64,000 nucleotides of DNA from JACDBE01 sp963714055 (GTDB lineage Bacteria > Actinomycetota > Acidimicrobiia > Spongiisociales > UBA5794): contig OY970227.1 of the NCBI GenBank assembly GCA_963714055.1, forward strand, positions 2,728,001 through 2,792,000, in the 5' to 3' direction. How positions within the stretch are numbered: the stretch's first letter is position 1; each line of letters opens with the position of its first letter. The position numbers and the translations under genes are program-made. Shown here in pieces: positions 53,853-64,000 of the stretch. The notes beneath the pieces are model-generated. The model was not told the DNA's origin and did no database searches. It saw only the letters and a program-made list of their open reading frames with translations.

Positions 53853-55293
53853 ATGCAGACCCTCGATCGCACGGCGTCGGGTGACTCGAACGTCCTGACG
53901 CTGCACCCCGACCAGGCACCGGCGGCACCCCTGCCGGCACCTCCGAACGTGTTCCCCGGCCCGGCCCGGCCCGTCGAGCTCGACGTCACCGAGGCCATCC
54001 GACTCCCGCTGGGGCTCCTCGCCCTCGTCGGTGCCGCCGGGGTCGTCCTCCTCCAGGCACCGCCGACACCGTTCGGCGGGTGGTTGCTGCTGGCGGCTCT
54101 GTATTTCGTGGTGGAGACGGCGCTGGCGGACAAGGGCCGCCCGTTCGGGGAGGCCGGGTGGCCGGCGCTGGTGGCGATGGTGCCGCTGCTCGCCCCCGAA
54201 GGCGTCGTGCTCGGCGCCACCGTCGCCGCACTGGTCGCCGGGACCGTCCACCGGGTCCGCTTCGGTGAGCCGTTCTCGGTTTCCGGTCGCTTCCTCGCCC
54301 ACGTGCCCGCCGTCACCGCAGGGGCGGCGACCCTCGTGCTGATACCGATCGACAGTGCGTGGGTGATGGTGGTGGCCGGCTTCGTGGCCGGCTCCGTCGT
54401 CCATCTGCAGCGCTGGGCGCTGCCCCGCACCACCGGCCGTCCGGGACCGGTCACCCCCTCCCATCTCCCGTCGTGGTGGGTGCCGGTCGAGATGACGGGA
54501 TTGGGCGGCGCCGCCGCCATGATGGGCGGGCTGCTCGCCGCCTCCGGATGGGTGGCGGTGCCGATCGCCATGGTCGCCGTGCTGCTCGTCGTCGCCGCCG
54601 ACCATCTGCGCGGCGCCGAGGTCGAGGGCCCGGCGGGCATCGATCGACAGCCTGCTGCTGGCGCTGGAGGCCAAGGACCTCTACACGAGGGGCCACTGCG
54701 AGCGGGTGGCCGCCCTTTCGGTGGAGGTGGGTCGGTCGATGGGCCTCCGCGGGCCGGCGCTCCACGTCCTCGAGACGGCGGCGTTGCTCCACGACATCGG
54801 CAAGCTCGCCGTCGACCGGAACCTGTTGCGCAAGCGGGGCCGCCTCTCGCTCGACGAGTACCGCCGAGTGCAGGCGCACAACACGGTGGTGGGCGACGTC
54901 CTCGACGGCATCGGCTTCCTGGAAACGGCCATCCCGATCATGGTCGAACACCACCGCTACTTCGACGGCACCCCGTACGGCGACGGGCACGGTGCCGGGG
55001 ACGGCCCCGCCGGCGCCGACCCCCGCGGCGACAACTTGCCGCTCCAGGCGAGGATCCTGGCGGTGGTGGACGCCTACGACGCCATGACCACCCACCGCCC
55101 CTACCGGCGGGCGCTCACCCGTCGATATGCCTTCCTCGAGCTGCGGCGTTGCGCCGGCACCCAGTTCGACCCTGACGTGGTCGAGGCCCTGATCGAGGTG
55201 GTGCATCGATCGGGCTGGAAGGTCGACGCCTACGGTTTCGAGTCGGACGAGATGGCGAGACGGCACGCCGAACGGGAGGTGAGCCATGCGTGA
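53853..55293 (+). pseudogene. Membrane HD-GYP-like phosphohydrolase, one frameshift
   Basis: About 479 residues after correction. Several hydrophobic segments (about 45-260) form a membrane domain. After an extra base near 54650 the frame continues DSLLLALEAKDLYTRGHCER into an HD-GYP domain: AALLHDIGKLAVD (HD), HNTVVGDVL, then EHHRYFDGTPYGDG in place of the canonical HHExxDGxGYP, and VDAYDAMTTHRPYR. HD-GYP enzymes usually degrade cyclic-di-GMP; the altered GYP loop makes this less certain. The ATG at 53853 has GGAG 9 bases upstream. The end overlaps the next gene by 8 bases. Confidence 0.82.
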
Positions 55294-55990
55294 CGTCCCC
55301 CATCGCCACGTGGTAGCCCCATGGCTGGCCGTGCAGACGCATCGCGACTGGTGGCTGGCGCTCGGGGTCCCCGCGATCGTCCTGGCCGTCGCCCTGATGT
55401 GGCCCCACATCGGCTGGTGGTCGCTGGGTGTGGCCCTGGCCGCCTACGGGTGCGGCTATCTCGCCTACGAGCGCTACCAGGCGACCCGAGCGCTAACGGC
55501 AACGATGGCGAGGACGCTGGGACGGCTGGCAGAGCTCGGCGGCGCCTCGACACCGGGTCACGCCGAGCGGTCGTCCACCGTCGCGGTCGCCGTCGGCCGG
55601 CGTCTCGGTCTCGAGGACACCGCCCTGGGCACCGTCGAGCATGCCGCCCGCGCCGCCCATGTCGGCCGGGTCGGGCTCGACCGACCGGCTGACGCCCGAG
55701 TCGGGTTCGATCCGATCACGGTGGCCGAGTGGAGCGCCGCCATCCTGCGCCGGGCGCCCGGGCTGGCCGGGGCGGCAGACGCGGTGGCACCGGTGTCGCC
55801 CGACCCGAACGACCCCGTGCTCGGGTCGGTGCGCAGCGTCGTCCAGGTCGCCGCCGCCTTCGACGAGGCCTCGTCAGGGAACGGGCTGGCCGCCGACGAG
55901 GCGCTGGCGATGGCATCGGGCACCGCCCCCGACGACTCGGATGACGCCCTGCGGGCGCTCGGCGAGATCTTCGGCGTCGTCCGGGCGTGA
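55286..55990 (+). CDS. Membrane protein with a degenerate HD-GYP-like domain
   Basis: 234 residues: two hydrophobic helices (about 22-60), then a domain aligning with the preceding HD-GYP protein (GHAERSSTVAVAVGRRLGLE against GHCERVAALSVEVGRSMGLR). The HD pair is lost: LLHDIGKL has become AAHVGRVGL, and no GYP loop is present. It should therefore be catalytically dead. Overlap of 8 bases with the upstream gene implies coupled translation and probably a complex. I infer a regulatory or scaffold role; no direct evidence shows it. Confidence 0.75.
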   Translation: MRDVPHRHVVAPWLAVQTHRDWWLALGVPAIVLAVALMWPHIGWWSLGVALAAYGCGYLAYERYQATRALTATMARTLGRLAELGGASTPGHAERSSTVAVAVGRRLGLEDTALGTVEHAARAAHVGRVGLDRPADARVGFDPITVAEWSAAILRRAPGLAGAADAVAPVSPDPNDPVLGSVRSVVQVAAAFDEASSGNGLAADEALAMASGTAPDDSDDALRALGEIFGVVRA

Positions 55991-56009
55991 CCGAGCCGGT
56001 CGGCGCCGG

Positions 56010-56570
56010 TCAGCGCTGGACGGCCGACCCGGACACGCTGGCCGCCTGCCGGCTGAACAGGGGCGGATGACGGCGGGTCTGTTCCTCCAGGAACACGGCC
56101 AGCCCGATGGCGAGGAACACGTCGCCCAGCGAGATCACGCTTCCCGGTACCGGGATGACGTCGCCGAGGAAGGCGACCACCGTGTCGGGGGTGAGCAGCA
56201 CGTGCTTGCCGCCGATCGGGGCGGCTGCGCTGCCGCCGGCGATCTCCACGGAGGCGGGGAGCACGGGCATCCCCCCGTTGAGCGAGATGACGACGAAGTT
56301 CATCAGGATCCCGATCCCGGCGATCCACATGCCGGGGGCGTTGCGGTTGAGCCACACCATCAGCAGGATCGCCACGTACGAGGCGAGCAACAGTCCCACC
56401 GCCAGCGACCGCCTCCCGGCGGGCAGGTAGTCGGCGACGACCTGCAGGATCAGGCCGATCAGGAGCAGCCACCACGCCCGGGCATGGGCGCCGGCGAGGT
56501 TCTTGACGCGCCCGCCCCGAAGCCGGCCGACCAGGATCGCAGTCGCCAGGATGACGATCAGCCACGTCAT
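56010..56570 (-). CDS. DUF5317 membrane protein
   Basis: A 186-residue integral membrane protein with about five hydrophobic segments. The start MTWLIVILATAILVGRLRGG and the conserved LNGGMPVLP and LGDVIPVP blocks fit DUF5317, an actinobacterial family of unknown function. On its strand TAACGT (56583-56578) ends 7 bases before the ATG, so it is probably leaderless. Divergent from the crotonase gene, whose -10 box lies only about 20 bases away. Confidence 0.82.
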   Translation of the reverse strand: MTWLIVILATAILVGRLRGGRVKNLAGAHARAWWLLLIGLILQVVADYLPAGRRSLAVGLLLASYVAILLMVWLNRNAPGMWIAGIGILMNFVVISLNGGMPVLPASVEIAGGSAAAPIGGKHVLLTPDTVVAFLGDVIPVPGSVISLGDVFLAIGLAVFLEEQTRRHPPLFSRQAASVSGSAVQR

Positions 56571-56614
56571 GGACCTGACGTTAGTGACGGGTGGCCGGCG
56601 GTATGCTCGCCGGC

Positions 56615-57382
56615 GTGCTCCGTCACGAGACCAGAGACGCGGTGGCGTGGCTCACCATCGACGACCCGGAGCGCCGCAACCCGCTGTCCACGGCGATCAT
56701 GGCCGACCTGGCGGCGACCATCGGCATCGCATCAGCCGATCCCGACGTGCGGGCGATCGTCGTCACCGGAGCCGGGGATCGGGTCTTCTCGGCCGGCGGT
56801 GACCTGTCCGGGGGGTTCGTCGACGATCCCCTCGGCGCCCACGCCGCCCGGGGCGCACTGGCCGACGTCTTTCGGTCGATCCGGCTCAGCCCCAAGCCGG
56901 TCATCGCCCGGGTGAACGGTCATGCCCTGGCCGGAGGTCTCGGGTTGGCGGCGGCCTGCGACATCGTGATCGCCGTCGACACCGCCCAGTTCGGAACTCC
57001 CGAGATCGGGGTCGGGCTGTGGCCGATGATGATCGGGGCCGTCCTGCGGCGGGTCATGCCACCGCGGGTGGCGCTGGAGCTGATGCTCACCGGCCGTCGT
57101 ATCGATGCCGCCGAAGCCGTTCGGCTCGGGGTGGTGTCGCGCGCCGTTGCCGCCGAGCAGCTCGACGCCGCCGTGGCCGAGACCATCGACGGCATCCTGG
57201 CGAAGAGCGCGGCGGTGGTCGCCCTCGGCAAGGCCGCTTTCTACGCCGCCGAGGACCTGCCGCTCGACGCCGCCCTCGACCACCTCCAGCTCGGCCTCAC
57301 CGCGGTGGCGATGACCGACGACGCCGCAGAGGGCGTCGCCGCCTTCCAGGCCAAACGAGCCCCGGAGTGGACCGGCCGCTAG
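56615..57382 (+). CDS. Enoyl-CoA hydratase/isomerase (crotonase) family protein
   Basis: 255 residues. The oxyanion-hole segments FSAGGDLSGGF and NGHALAGGLGLAAACD and the catalytic-Glu region GTPEIGVGLWP are intact, so an active CoA-thioester hydratase or isomerase is expected, acting in fatty-acid or amino-acid breakdown. Substrate unknown. The GTG at 56615 was chosen because TATGCT (56602-56607) ends 7 bases before it; an ATG eight codons upstream lies before the -10 box and cannot be used by that transcript. Confidence 0.9.
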   Translation: MLRHETRDAVAWLTIDDPERRNPLSTAIMADLAATIGIASADPDVRAIVVTGAGDRVFSAGGDLSGGFVDDPLGAHAARGALADVFRSIRLSPKPVIARVNGHALAGGLGLAAACDIVIAVDTAQFGTPEIGVGLWPMMIGAVLRRVMPPRVALELMLTGRRIDAAEAVRLGVVSRAVAAEQLDAAVAETIDGILAKSAAVVALGKAAFYAAEDLPLDAALDHLQLGLTAVAMTDDAAEGVAAFQAKRAPEWTGR

Positions 57383-57401
57383 TAGGGACCGGCCCGGACG
57401 A

Positions 57402-58007
57402 TCACTCGAACAGGGCGAGGTCGGCTTCGAGGCTCTCCCGGGTCACGACGCCGAAGAGCCGCTTGACGATGGTGCCGTCGGGAGCGATCCAGAACGTCGC
57501 CGGGAGCCCGGTGACGTGGTAGCCGACGGTCACCTGCTCCCGGTCATCGAACCCGAGCGGGTACGAGATGCCGATCTCGTCGGCGAACTCCTCGGCCAGG
57601 ACGATGTCGTCGAGGACGGCGACGCCGATCACAGCGACCTCAGGATGGTCGGCGGCGAAGGCGTCGATCTCGGGCATCTCCTGGCGGCACGGCGTGCACC
57701 ACGACGCCCACAAGTTGACTATCAACGGGCGACCGTCGCTTTCCAAATGGTCGGCGAGGCTGAAGGCGCCTCCCCCGAACAGCTTCACGTCGAAGTCCGG
57801 GGCCGCCTCGTCGACGGCCGGGGTGTCCGGGGCCTGCTCGGCGAGCTCCTGGAGGCTCCGGGCGCTGTCGATCGGCGCCGCCGTGTCGTCGGCGCCCGGC
57901 AGGGTGAGCGTGTACCAAACGGCGGCCCCGCCGACCACCAAGGCCAGCAGCACCCAGGGGAGCAGACGCAGTGGCCGGCGCGGCGAGCGGTTCGAAGAGG
58001 AGCCCAT
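57402..58007 (-). CDS. TlpA-like membrane-anchored thioredoxin
   Basis: 201 residues. A transmembrane anchor (about 18-38) is followed by an extracytoplasmic thioredoxin fold with the WCTPC active site in LIVNLWASWCTPCRQEMPEI and the cis-Pro loop in TGLPATFWI. Such proteins reduce disulfides outside the membrane, for example in cytochrome c maturation. TAACGT on its strand ends 11 bases before the ATG at 58007. Divergent from a Moco enzyme gene. Confidence 0.88.
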   Translation of the reverse strand: MGSSSNRSPRRPLRLLPWVLLALVVGGAAVWYTLTLPGADDTAAPIDSARSLQELAEQAPDTPAVDEAAPDFDVKLFGGGAFSLADHLESDGRPLIVNLWASWCTPCRQEMPEIDAFAADHPEVAVIGVAVLDDIVLAEEFADEIGISYPLGFDDREQVTVGYHVTGLPATFWIAPDGTIVKRLFGVVTRESLEADLALFE

Positions 58008-58084
58008 GAGCGCGCGGAACGTTAGGTGTCGCCGGGGATTGTGCGACCAGGAACGCCCAGAGCCGTCGCTACCCTGCCCGCACC

Positions 58085-58690
58085 GTGGACTTCCTCGCCC
58101 GCAAGCGCGCCGACCTGATCGAGGCCGGCATCGACCCCGACCGGGTGCCACCCGGCCAGTACGTCACCGACCGGTTCCCCGTGTTGCACGCCGGAGTGGT
58201 GCCCGACGTCGACCTCGACACGTGGCGGTTCACGGTCGACGGCCTGGTGGCCGAGCCGAGGACGTGGACGTGGGCAGAGATGTCCGCCATGCCGACGGCG
58301 ACGCTGACCGCCGACATCCACTGCGTCACCAAGTGGACCAAGTTCGACACGGTGTGGGAAGGCGTTGCCGTCGCCGACGTGTGGGCCCAGATCCGGCCGG
58401 ACCCGACGGCGACCCACGTGCTGGTGAACGCCTACCACGGGTTCACCGCCAACCTGCCGATCAAGGACCTGCTCCGCCCCGGCAACCTGCTGGCCCACAC
58501 CTACGCCGGGTCCCCGCTCGAGGCGGAGCACGGGTGGCCGATGCGGCTGGTGGTGCCCCACCTCTACTTCTGGAAGTCGGTGAAGTGGGTGACCGGGTTC
58601 ACCCTGCTCGACCGTGATCGCCCGGGCTTCTGGGAGAGCAACGGCTACCACATGTACGGGGACCCGTTCCGCGAACAGCGGTACTGGTGA
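58085..58690 (+). CDS. Small sulfite-oxidase/MsrP-like molybdopterin enzyme
   Basis: A 201-residue single-domain protein of the oxidoreductase molybdopterin-binding family. ADIHCVTKWTKFDTVWEG holds the Mo-ligating Cys, LVNAYHGFTANLPIKDLL and HGWPMRLVVPHLYFWKSVKW are conserved, and the length matches minimal YedY-like proteins without a dimerisation domain. No signal peptide is visible, so it is probably cytoplasmic, unlike MsrP. TACCCT (58070-58075) ends 9 bases before the GTG. With the enzymes near 5 kb and 24 kb it is the third Moco protein in the window. Confidence 0.87.
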   Translation: MDFLARKRADLIEAGIDPDRVPPGQYVTDRFPVLHAGVVPDVDLDTWRFTVDGLVAEPRTWTWAEMSAMPTATLTADIHCVTKWTKFDTVWEGVAVADVWAQIRPDPTATHVLVNAYHGFTANLPIKDLLRPGNLLAHTYAGSPLEAEHGWPMRLVVPHLYFWKSVKWVTGFTLLDRDRPGFWESNGYHMYGDPFREQRYW

Positions 58691-58718
58691 GCCGGGCGCC
58701 GTCTGAGGAGGTACCACG

Positions 58719-59325
58719 ATGCGCCCCGGGCGGTTCGAGGCGTTCAGCGACGGGGTGTTCGCCATCGCCATCACCCTGCTGGTGCTCGAGCTGACGGTCC
58801 CGACCGACGCCGGCGAGGACCTGTGGGAGGCGTTCCTCGCCCAGTGGCCGGCCTACCTGGCGTACCTCGTGGGGTTCTCGACGATCGGTGCCACCTGGCT
58901 CGCGCATGCTGCCATCACCCACTACCTCGTCCGGATCGACAGACTCCTCGTCCGGTTCAACCTGCTCCTGCTGATGCTGGTCTCCTTCATCCCGTTCCCC
59001 ATCCGGCTGGTAGGTGAACACGTCGACGACCTCGACGCCGAGCGGGTCGCTGCCACGCTGCTCGGGCGTGAACCTGCTGCTGGTGGCCGTGACCGTCTCG
59101 TCGATGTGGGGCTACGCGATCCGTCGCCGGCTCATCGATGCCGACGTGGACGACGACGAGGTCCAGGTGCTCACCGTCAAGTTGAAGCCCGGTCTGGCGG
59201 CCTACGTCGCCATGATCGCCCTGGGGCTGTTCTTCCCACTCGCCGCCGTGTTCGGCTATCTCGCCATCGGGCTGCTGCTGATCATCCCGTTCGGGCACAG
59301 GGAGATCGAACCGTTCGGCGAGTGA
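58719..59325 (+). pseudogene. TMEM175/DUF1211-family potassium-channel-like protein, one frameshift
   Basis: About 201 residues after correction. The N-terminus MRPGRFEAFSDGVFAIAITL is the family signature (RxxxFSDGVFAIAxTLLVL), which in TMEM175 lines the ion pore. After an extra base near 59068 the frame continues GVNLLLVAVTVSSMWGYAIR and two further helices. In total there are about five or six helices. Bacterial members are tetrameric cation leak channels. GAGGAGGT precedes the ATG. Confidence 0.85.
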
Positions 59326-59355
59326 GGTGTCGGGCAGGCGGCGGCCGGCCGGGGG

Positions 59356-59472
59356 TCAGAACTCCCCGGTGTCGCCTTCGCGGTCGATCTGCCACTGCGT
59401 CTCGGCGTCGGGCGTCTCCCCGCGACGCTCGTCGAGGTCTTGGTCGACCGGTGCCGGTGCTCTCGTACGCAT
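59356..59472 (-). CDS. Small acidic hypothetical protein (38 residues)
   Basis: ATG at 59472 opens MRTRAPAPVDQDLDERRGET, and the frame ends ...IDREGDTGEF at TGA 59358-59356. The composition is that of a short, charged, unfolded protein. It lies alone in a 347-base gap between the channel and aconitase genes. No strong ribosome-binding site is visible, so this is tentative. The rest of the gap holds a GC hairpin and the aconitase promoter. Confidence 0.4.
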   Translation of the reverse strand: MRTRAPAPVDQDLDERRGETPDAETQWQIDREGDTGEF

Positions 59473-59582
59473 GGTGCCAGTGTGGACCCCCGGCGGTGAG
59501 TGGTCGATGGGTCGACCGGCTCACCATCGGGCTGCGGTCGAGTGCGGGCGCCAAGATCGAGCTTTCTTAACCACGGCGGCAA

Positions 59583-59600
59583 GGGCGCCGTCGGGCGCCC
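59583..59600. terminator. GC-rich hairpin upstream of the aconitase promoter
   Basis: GGGCGCC (59583-59589) pairs with GGCGCCC (59594-59600) around a GTCG loop. It precedes the likely aconitase -10 box (TACGAT, 59626-59631), so it may insulate that promoter from upstream transcription. Confidence 0.45.
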
Positions 59601-59625
59601 CGCAGGACCGGGCGGAGCCGGCCGG

Positions 59626-59631
59626 TACGAT
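59626..59631 (+). promoter_or_regulatory. -10 box of the aconitase gene
   Basis: TACGAT at 59626-59631 would start transcription near 59638, giving a leader of about 35 bases before the ATG at 59673, with a GAGG-type site at about 59662. Confidence 0.45.
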
Positions 59632-59672
59632 TGGTGTAATGGTGGGAGCAGCGAGAGCGCGAGGTTGAACCG

Positions 59673-62414
<2,742 letters not shown>

Positions 62415-62493
62415 TCGATCGGCCGATGGGTTTCCGGCTGGGGCTCCGTCCACACATGCGACCATCGAATCAAGCCGGACCGAGGAGGTCAGC

Positions 62494-63042
62494 GTGGGCA
62501 GGATCGTGTCGAACTTCTTCATCTCGCTCGACGGGGTGGTCGAGTCACCCCACGAGTGGCACTTCCCGTACCTCGACGACCAGATGGGGGCTGCGATAGA
62601 CGCCGGGGTGCAGTCCAGCGTCGCCTTCCTGATGGGGCGGGTGCTCTATGACGAGTGGTCGCAGTTCTGGCCGAACGCCGATCCCGGCATGGACTTCGCC
62701 TCGTTCATCAACTCGGCGCAGAAGTACGTGGTGTCCAACACGCTGGAGCGCGCCGACTGGAACAACACGATGGTTGTCTCGGGTGACGTCGCCGGCACCT
62801 TGGCGGCGCTCAAGGACGGGACCGACGGCGACATCACCATGTCGGGCAGCGCCACCACGGTGCGCTGGCTACTGGCGAACGGCCTGCTCGACCAGCTGAA
62901 TCTGCTGGTCCATCCCATCGTCGTCGGCCACGGGCAGCGGCTGTTCGAGGACGACGCCACCTACCCGCTGCGGCTTGTCAGCCACGAGGTTTTCGCCACC
63001 GGGGTGCTCAACCTTGCCTACGTCCCCGATCAGGCCGGCTGA
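62494..63042 (+). CDS. Dihydrofolate-reductase-like (RibD C-terminal) family protein
   Basis: 182 residues with a RibD_C/DHFR fold: MGRIVSNFFISLDGVVESPH start, FLMGRVLYDEW, YVVSNTLERADWNN and ITMSGSATTVRWLLANGLLD are typical of the small YyaP/YwjB-like group, whose substrates are unknown. It is unlikely to be the essential folate enzyme. GAGGAGG lies before the GTG start. The next gene starts 8 bases after its stop. Confidence 0.88.
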   Translation: MGRIVSNFFISLDGVVESPHEWHFPYLDDQMGAAIDAGVQSSVAFLMGRVLYDEWSQFWPNADPGMDFASFINSAQKYVVSNTLERADWNNTMVVSGDVAGTLAALKDGTDGDITMSGSATTVRWLLANGLLDQLNLLVHPIVVGHGQRLFEDDATYPLRLVSHEVFATGVLNLAYVPDQAG

Positions 63043-63050
63043 GCGTTGGC

Positions 63051-63299
63051 ATGACCGACGGCGAGGGCGCCGCAGCCGCCGACCTCGGTTTCCGGTGGCG
63101 GCGGTTCAAGAACGGGGATGTCGAGATCAGCAGGGATGGCCGGGTGGTGACGGTGTTACGCGGTTCAGCCGCCGATCGCTTCGTTGCCGCAGTTGATACA
63201 GGCGACCCACAGCAAGTCATGGCGCGTGCCACCGGCAACTACCGCAGAGGTAACGAGGCGCGGGCACAAGCCGCGGTGAACGATTCCTCGCTATCGTAG
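63051..63299 (+). CDS. Hypothetical protein
   Basis: 82 residues. The core (FRWRRFKNGDVEISRDGRVV, TVLRGSAADRFVAAVDTGD) looks like a small alpha/beta domain seen in other actinobacterial hypothetical proteins; the tail GNYRRGNEARAQAAVN is basic and probably helical. I can assign no function. It lies 8 bases after the DHFR-like gene and may be co-transcribed. Confidence 0.65.
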   Translation: MTDGEGAAAADLGFRWRRFKNGDVEISRDGRVVTVLRGSAADRFVAAVDTGDPQQVMARATGNYRRGNEARAQAAVNDSSLS

Positions 63300-63306
63300 A
63301 TTCCCC

Positions 63307-63335
63307 TTGACAATCGAACATGTGTTCGATACAAT
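63307..63335 (+). promoter_or_regulatory. SOS promoter: consensus -35/-10 with a LexA box in the spacer
   Basis: TTGACA (63307-63312) and TACAAT (63330-63335) are separated by exactly 17 bases, close to the ideal housekeeping promoter. The spacer and first -10 base form a perfect 18-bp palindrome, ATCGAACATGTGTTCGAT (63313-63330), containing GAAC-N4-GTTC, the Gram-positive/actinobacterial LexA (Cheo-type) box. LexA bound there would cover both hexamers. The promoter drives the DUF222 gene starting at 63401. Confidence 0.9.
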
Positions 63336-63400
63336 GGCCTCTACTTCCCCACTTGGTAGGCGCTCTCCGCAATGAGAGCGTGAGTTTGGAAGGATGGGTC

Positions 63401-64000
63401 GTGGTGGATTCCCTGGGTTCGGTGATCGACGGGATCGGTGAGGTCGATCCCGCGTTTGTCTCCGATGACGAGTTGGAAGGCGGCGTGGCGGCGTTCAGCC
63501 GCGCCGTATCCCGGCTGGAGGCGCTGACGGCGCGATGGGCTGGGGAGGCGAAGCGCCGCGGGTCGTTCCAGCGTCATGGGTTGGTGTCGTTGACCCGGTG
63601 GTTGGCGTACCACGCCGATATGGACAACGGCCATGCCCGGGCGCTGGTCGGGTTGGCGAACACCATGGAGGCCCATCCCGACACCGGCGCATTGGTGGCC
63701 TCTGGTGGCCTGTCGGGCACCAGGGCGAGGGTGTTGTCCCGGGCTGCCCAGGCGCATCCCAAGTTGTACGAGCGGGACGAGGTGTTGCTGGTGGGGTTCG
63801 CCCGGGAGCAGTCGCTGCGGGATCTGCACCGGTCCGTTGGTTACTGGAGGCACTGCGCCGACGACACCATTGCCGAACGGTCCGCGGCCGAGCAACGAGT
63901 AGCGGCTTACCTGAAGGCTTCGGTCACCTGGGCGGGGATGGTCCGTCTCGACGGGCTCCTCGACCCCACCACCGGGGAGGCGGTGCTCACCGCGTTGGAT
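63401..64000 (+). CDS. DUF222 (13E12-like) protein, N-terminal part, SOS-controlled
   Basis: 200 codons, open to the end of the window. VVDSLGSVIDGIGEVDPAFV through RRGSFQRHGLVSLTRWLAYH and LRDLHRSVGYWRHCADDTI is the DUF222 domain, which in full-length members is followed by an HNH nuclease domain; that part would lie beyond 64000. The GTG at 63401 follows AAGGAT (a second GTG is at 63404). In mycobacteria, 13E12-repeat genes of this kind also carry LexA boxes, and the same is seen here. These genes are often present in several copies and may be mobile or damage-inducible. The function is not established. Confidence 0.88.
   Translation, partial: MVDSLGSVIDGIGEVDPAFVSDDELEGGVAAFSRAVSRLEALTARWAGEAKRRGSFQRHGLVSLTRWLAYHADMDNGHARALVGLANTMEAHPDTGALVASGGLSGTRARVLSRAAQAHPKLYERDEVLLVGFAREQSLRDLHRSVGYWRHCADDTIAERSAAEQRVAAYLKASVTWAGMVRLDGLLDPTTGEAVLTALD

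Overview
The window is 64 kb of very GC-rich, gene-dense DNA from an actinobacterium. The gene families point towards an Acidimicrobiia-like lineage: a stand-alone LigD-type polymerase domain, a DUF5317 membrane protein, a GerW-family protein, a SufR-like regulator, a 13E12-like DUF222 protein, and many lipoproteins with Thr/Pro/Ala-rich linkers. The taxonomic placement is inference, because no rRNA or other marker gene is present. I found no tRNA, rRNA or CRISPR array.

Layout. 1-6.3 kb: alcohol dehydrogenase N-terminus (cut by the window edge), LigD-type polymerase, DJ-1/PfpI protein, CopB-type metal ATPase, sulfite-oxidase-like enzyme, GerW-like protein, macro-domain protein. 6.3-13 kb: secreted 5'-nucleotidase, a 1185-residue adenylate cyclase/ATPase/TPR regulator and, converging on it, a frameshifted cyclic-nucleotide-binding protein. 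13-21.7 kb: multicopper oxidase, a large secreted subtilase broken by several frameshifts, a lipoprotein, a tyrosine-phosphatase-like protein and an APC permease. 21.8-28.6 kb: an FdhF/YdeP-type molybdoenzyme, a NuoF-like flavoprotein, 6-phosphogluconate dehydrogenase and a SufR-like regulator. 28.7-35.1 kb: an SDR/MFS/QueA-like operon joined by stop-start overlaps, two lipoproteins (one an M15 peptidase), a HAD hydrolase and a NYN/OST-HTH protein. 35.1-43.2 kb: a short inverted-repeat element, then an uptake-and-hydrolysis operon. 43.2-45.1 kb: repeats and gene remnants. 45.2-53.6 kb: ABC exporter, transaldolase, GalU, Bcp, RlmN, a helix-hairpin-helix protein, a transglycosylase-like protein and gamma-glutamyltransferase. 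53.8-64 kb: HD-GYP pair, DUF5317, crotonase, TlpA-like thioredoxin, a small Moco enzyme, TMEM175-like channel, aconitase, a DHFR-like protein and the start of an SOS-controlled DUF222 gene.

The most unusual unit is the operon at 35.3-43.2 kb. It encodes a 17-codon leader peptide, an amidohydrolase, an RbsC-type permease, a substrate-binding lipoprotein, a double ATPase, and a second permease fused in frame to a second amidohydrolase. All junctions except one are 4-base stop-start overlaps. The simplest reading is an importer for a nitrogen heterocycle or related amide, with the hydrolase tethered at the inner mouth of the channel. The substrate is unknown.

Two properties of the whole window matter to a reader. 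First, many genes have a TANNNT -10 box ending 6-9 bases before the start codon, which implies leaderless mRNAs. Second, about nineteen apparent single-base indels split otherwise well-conserved genes, seven of them in the subtilase. Their number, and the intact conservation on both sides of each break, suggest sequencing or assembly error more than true decay, but this cannot be settled from the sequence alone.
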